Of a DNA stretch of 64,000 nt, positions 63,160 through 64,000 are shown piece after piece (within the stretch, counting starts at the first letter, position 1; each line of letters opens with the position of its first letter). Origin of the DNA: Novosphingobium fuchskuhlense. Lineage in GTDB: Bacteria > Pseudomonadota > Alphaproteobacteria > Sphingomonadales > Sphingomonadaceae. The position numbers and the translations under genes were made by a program. Below the pieces are notes generated by a model. It did not search any database. It was not told the DNA's origin and saw only the letters and a program-made list of their open reading frames with translations. Location of the stretch: NCBI RefSeq assembly GCF_001519075.1, contig NZ_KQ954244.1, forward strand, positions 1,257,934 through 1,321,933, read 5' to 3'.

Positions 63160-63501
63160 TCAAGGCTTTGTAAACACAGCTAGCCATATCGTGATGGGAT
63201 CAGCCGAAGTCCATTCAACCCGATGGCGACAATGTGCTGGCAGGCTGATCCAATCACCGGGTTTGAGCTCCACCGGTTGCTCGCGCCCGTCGATGGTCAG
63301 GATGGCACCCCCAGCCACCAACAGCACGAACTCATCTTCCTCCTGATCGTACCAGAAACCTGGTGGAGTGATCTGCCCAGCAGACACAATCCGTTCCACA
63401 CGGCCGGTTCCATTCGTCACCAGCGGCAGGAACTCTTCGGTTTCCGTGTTGGCAGGTAGCTGATCCGTCAATCTGCCGTGCCGGAATGCGCTCTGGTCCA
63501 T
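63160..63501 (-). CDS. Cupin-domain protein
   Basis: A 113-residue single-cupin protein with PPGFWYDQEEDEFVLLVAGGAI (cupin motif 1) and PGDWISLPAHCRHRVEWTS (motif 2). The usual two His of motif 1 are replaced by Gln and Glu, a variant seen in some small cupins, while His residues in motif 2 are kept. The function is unknown. It overlaps the decayed end of the recombinase gene by 34 bases. Confidence 0.8.
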   Translation of the reverse strand: MDQSAFRHGRLTDQLPANTETEEFLPLVTNGTGRVERIVSAGQITPPGFWYDQEEDEFVLLVAGGAILTIDGREQPVELKPGDWISLPAHCRHRVEWTSADPITIWLAVFTKP

Positions 63502-64000
63502 CTAACTAGCCTTGCTTTGCCACGCTTGAACCGTGGCGGTGTCATGTGTAGTCCGGCAAAGGTTTTGGCAACGGTTTGGGGATGGTGCCGTTGATTGAGC
63601 CTATCCTGAACAGGTCGATATGCCGTTGCTAAAGGAGGTGGCCGGGTGTCCTTGTCACCATGCGCCAGGGCGCGCTCGATGGCATCCGACGACCATATGC
63701 CCGATTCGTTGAGCAAGGTGCTCGCCATCGCGCGGAAGCCGTGGCCGGTCATTTCGTGGGTGGTGTAACCAAGCCGGCGCAGCCCGCCATTGAGCGTGTT
63801 CTCGCTCATCGGCCGCGCGCGGGTGCGGACCGAGGGGAAGACAAAGCCATTGGGGCCGGTCACGTATCGCAGATCCCTGAGCAGTTCGACGACCTGCCGG
63901 GACAGCGGCACGTGATGTGGTTTGCGCATCTTCATCTTCTCGGCCGGGATCGTCCAGACACATTCATCGAGATCGATCTCGCTCCACATGGCATGGCGCA
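63468..64000 (-). pseudogene. Tyrosine recombinase (P4-type integrase), 3' end decayed, 5' end outside window
   Basis: The frame enters from beyond 64000 as RHAMWSEIDLDECVW and runs through KMKMRKPHHVPLSRQ, the HxxR box GHGFRAMASTLLNE, and DAIERALAHGDKD, all typical of P4-like phage integrases. After AHGDKD (about 63655) homology stops, and the remaining residues to the stop at 63468 do not contain the expected R-x-AY catalytic-Tyr segment. The protein probably cannot cut DNA. It marks the right side of an integrated element. Confidence 0.8.

Noticed and set aside
62839..63187. Several short frames between the transposase remnant and the cupin gene
   Set aside because: No start site, no family pattern and mutual overlap; treated as non-coding remnant.
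1..64000. CRISPR arrays
   Set aside because: No series of regularly spaced direct repeats was seen.

Overview
This is a GC-rich alphaproteobacterial chromosome segment. The most likely source is a sphingomonad (Novosphingobium/Sphingomonas-like). The pointers are a ChpT-type phosphotransferase, RpoH, a TorF-family porin, clpP-clpX next to a trigger factor with a long Lys/Ala tail, NodT-type efflux, SPOR proteins beside a ParA, and long GC palindromes between genes. The assignment is by family resemblance only; no database search was run.

Layout. 0-4.5 kb: late flagellar genes (flgM, flgN, a lytic transglycosylase, flhA, fliA). 4.6-11.9 kb: single genes for membrane, envelope and metabolic proteins (COG4705 protein, SDR, LysE exporter, VIT1-like transporter, L,D-transpeptidase, retropepsin-like protease, DUF418, Sel1-SPOR). 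12.1-14.9 kb: ParA, a ribbon-helix-helix-like protein and a TPR-SPOR lipoprotein. 15-19.4 kb: pyrB with a catalytically dead pyrC', sppA and tRNA-Leu(UAG). 19.5-34.8 kb: housekeeping genes (tig, amidase, clpP, clpX, exported superoxide dismutase, CDF transporter, rnpB RNA, AmpD-like amidase, chpT, M67 peptidase, RluD-type synthase, rpoH, mtgA). 34.8-47.6 kb: phosphatase, porin, SIMPL protein, glyoxalase-like protein, an RND efflux system with its TetR regulator and NodT channel, a second L,D-transpeptidase and a LysR regulator. 47.7-54.2 kb: a glycolate/glyoxylate block (glcB, glcD, glcE, glcF, glcG-like). 54.2-55.9 kb: a sorbosone-dehydrogenase-like protein fused to cytochrome c.

From about 56.1 kb to the right edge the window changes character. 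Two gene fragments, a chemotaxis-like protein on the minus strand and a glyoxalase-fold protein on the plus strand, have both lost their N-termini at the same junction near 56.65 kb. Then comes a visibly more AT-rich block encoding a full phosphorelay/partner-switching set: response regulator, hybrid histidine kinase, receiver-PP2C phosphatase, two STAS anti-anti-sigma proteins, an RsbW-like kinase, and a GPP34 (Golgi-phosphoprotein-3-like) protein. It ends in an IS5-family transposase remnant, a cupin and a tyrosine-recombinase gene with a decayed 3' end that runs off the window. This looks like an acquired island, and the GPP34/partner-switching combination is its most unusual content. No sigma factor is encoded inside it, so its output is unknown. 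FlgM, at the other end of the window, is one precedent-based candidate.
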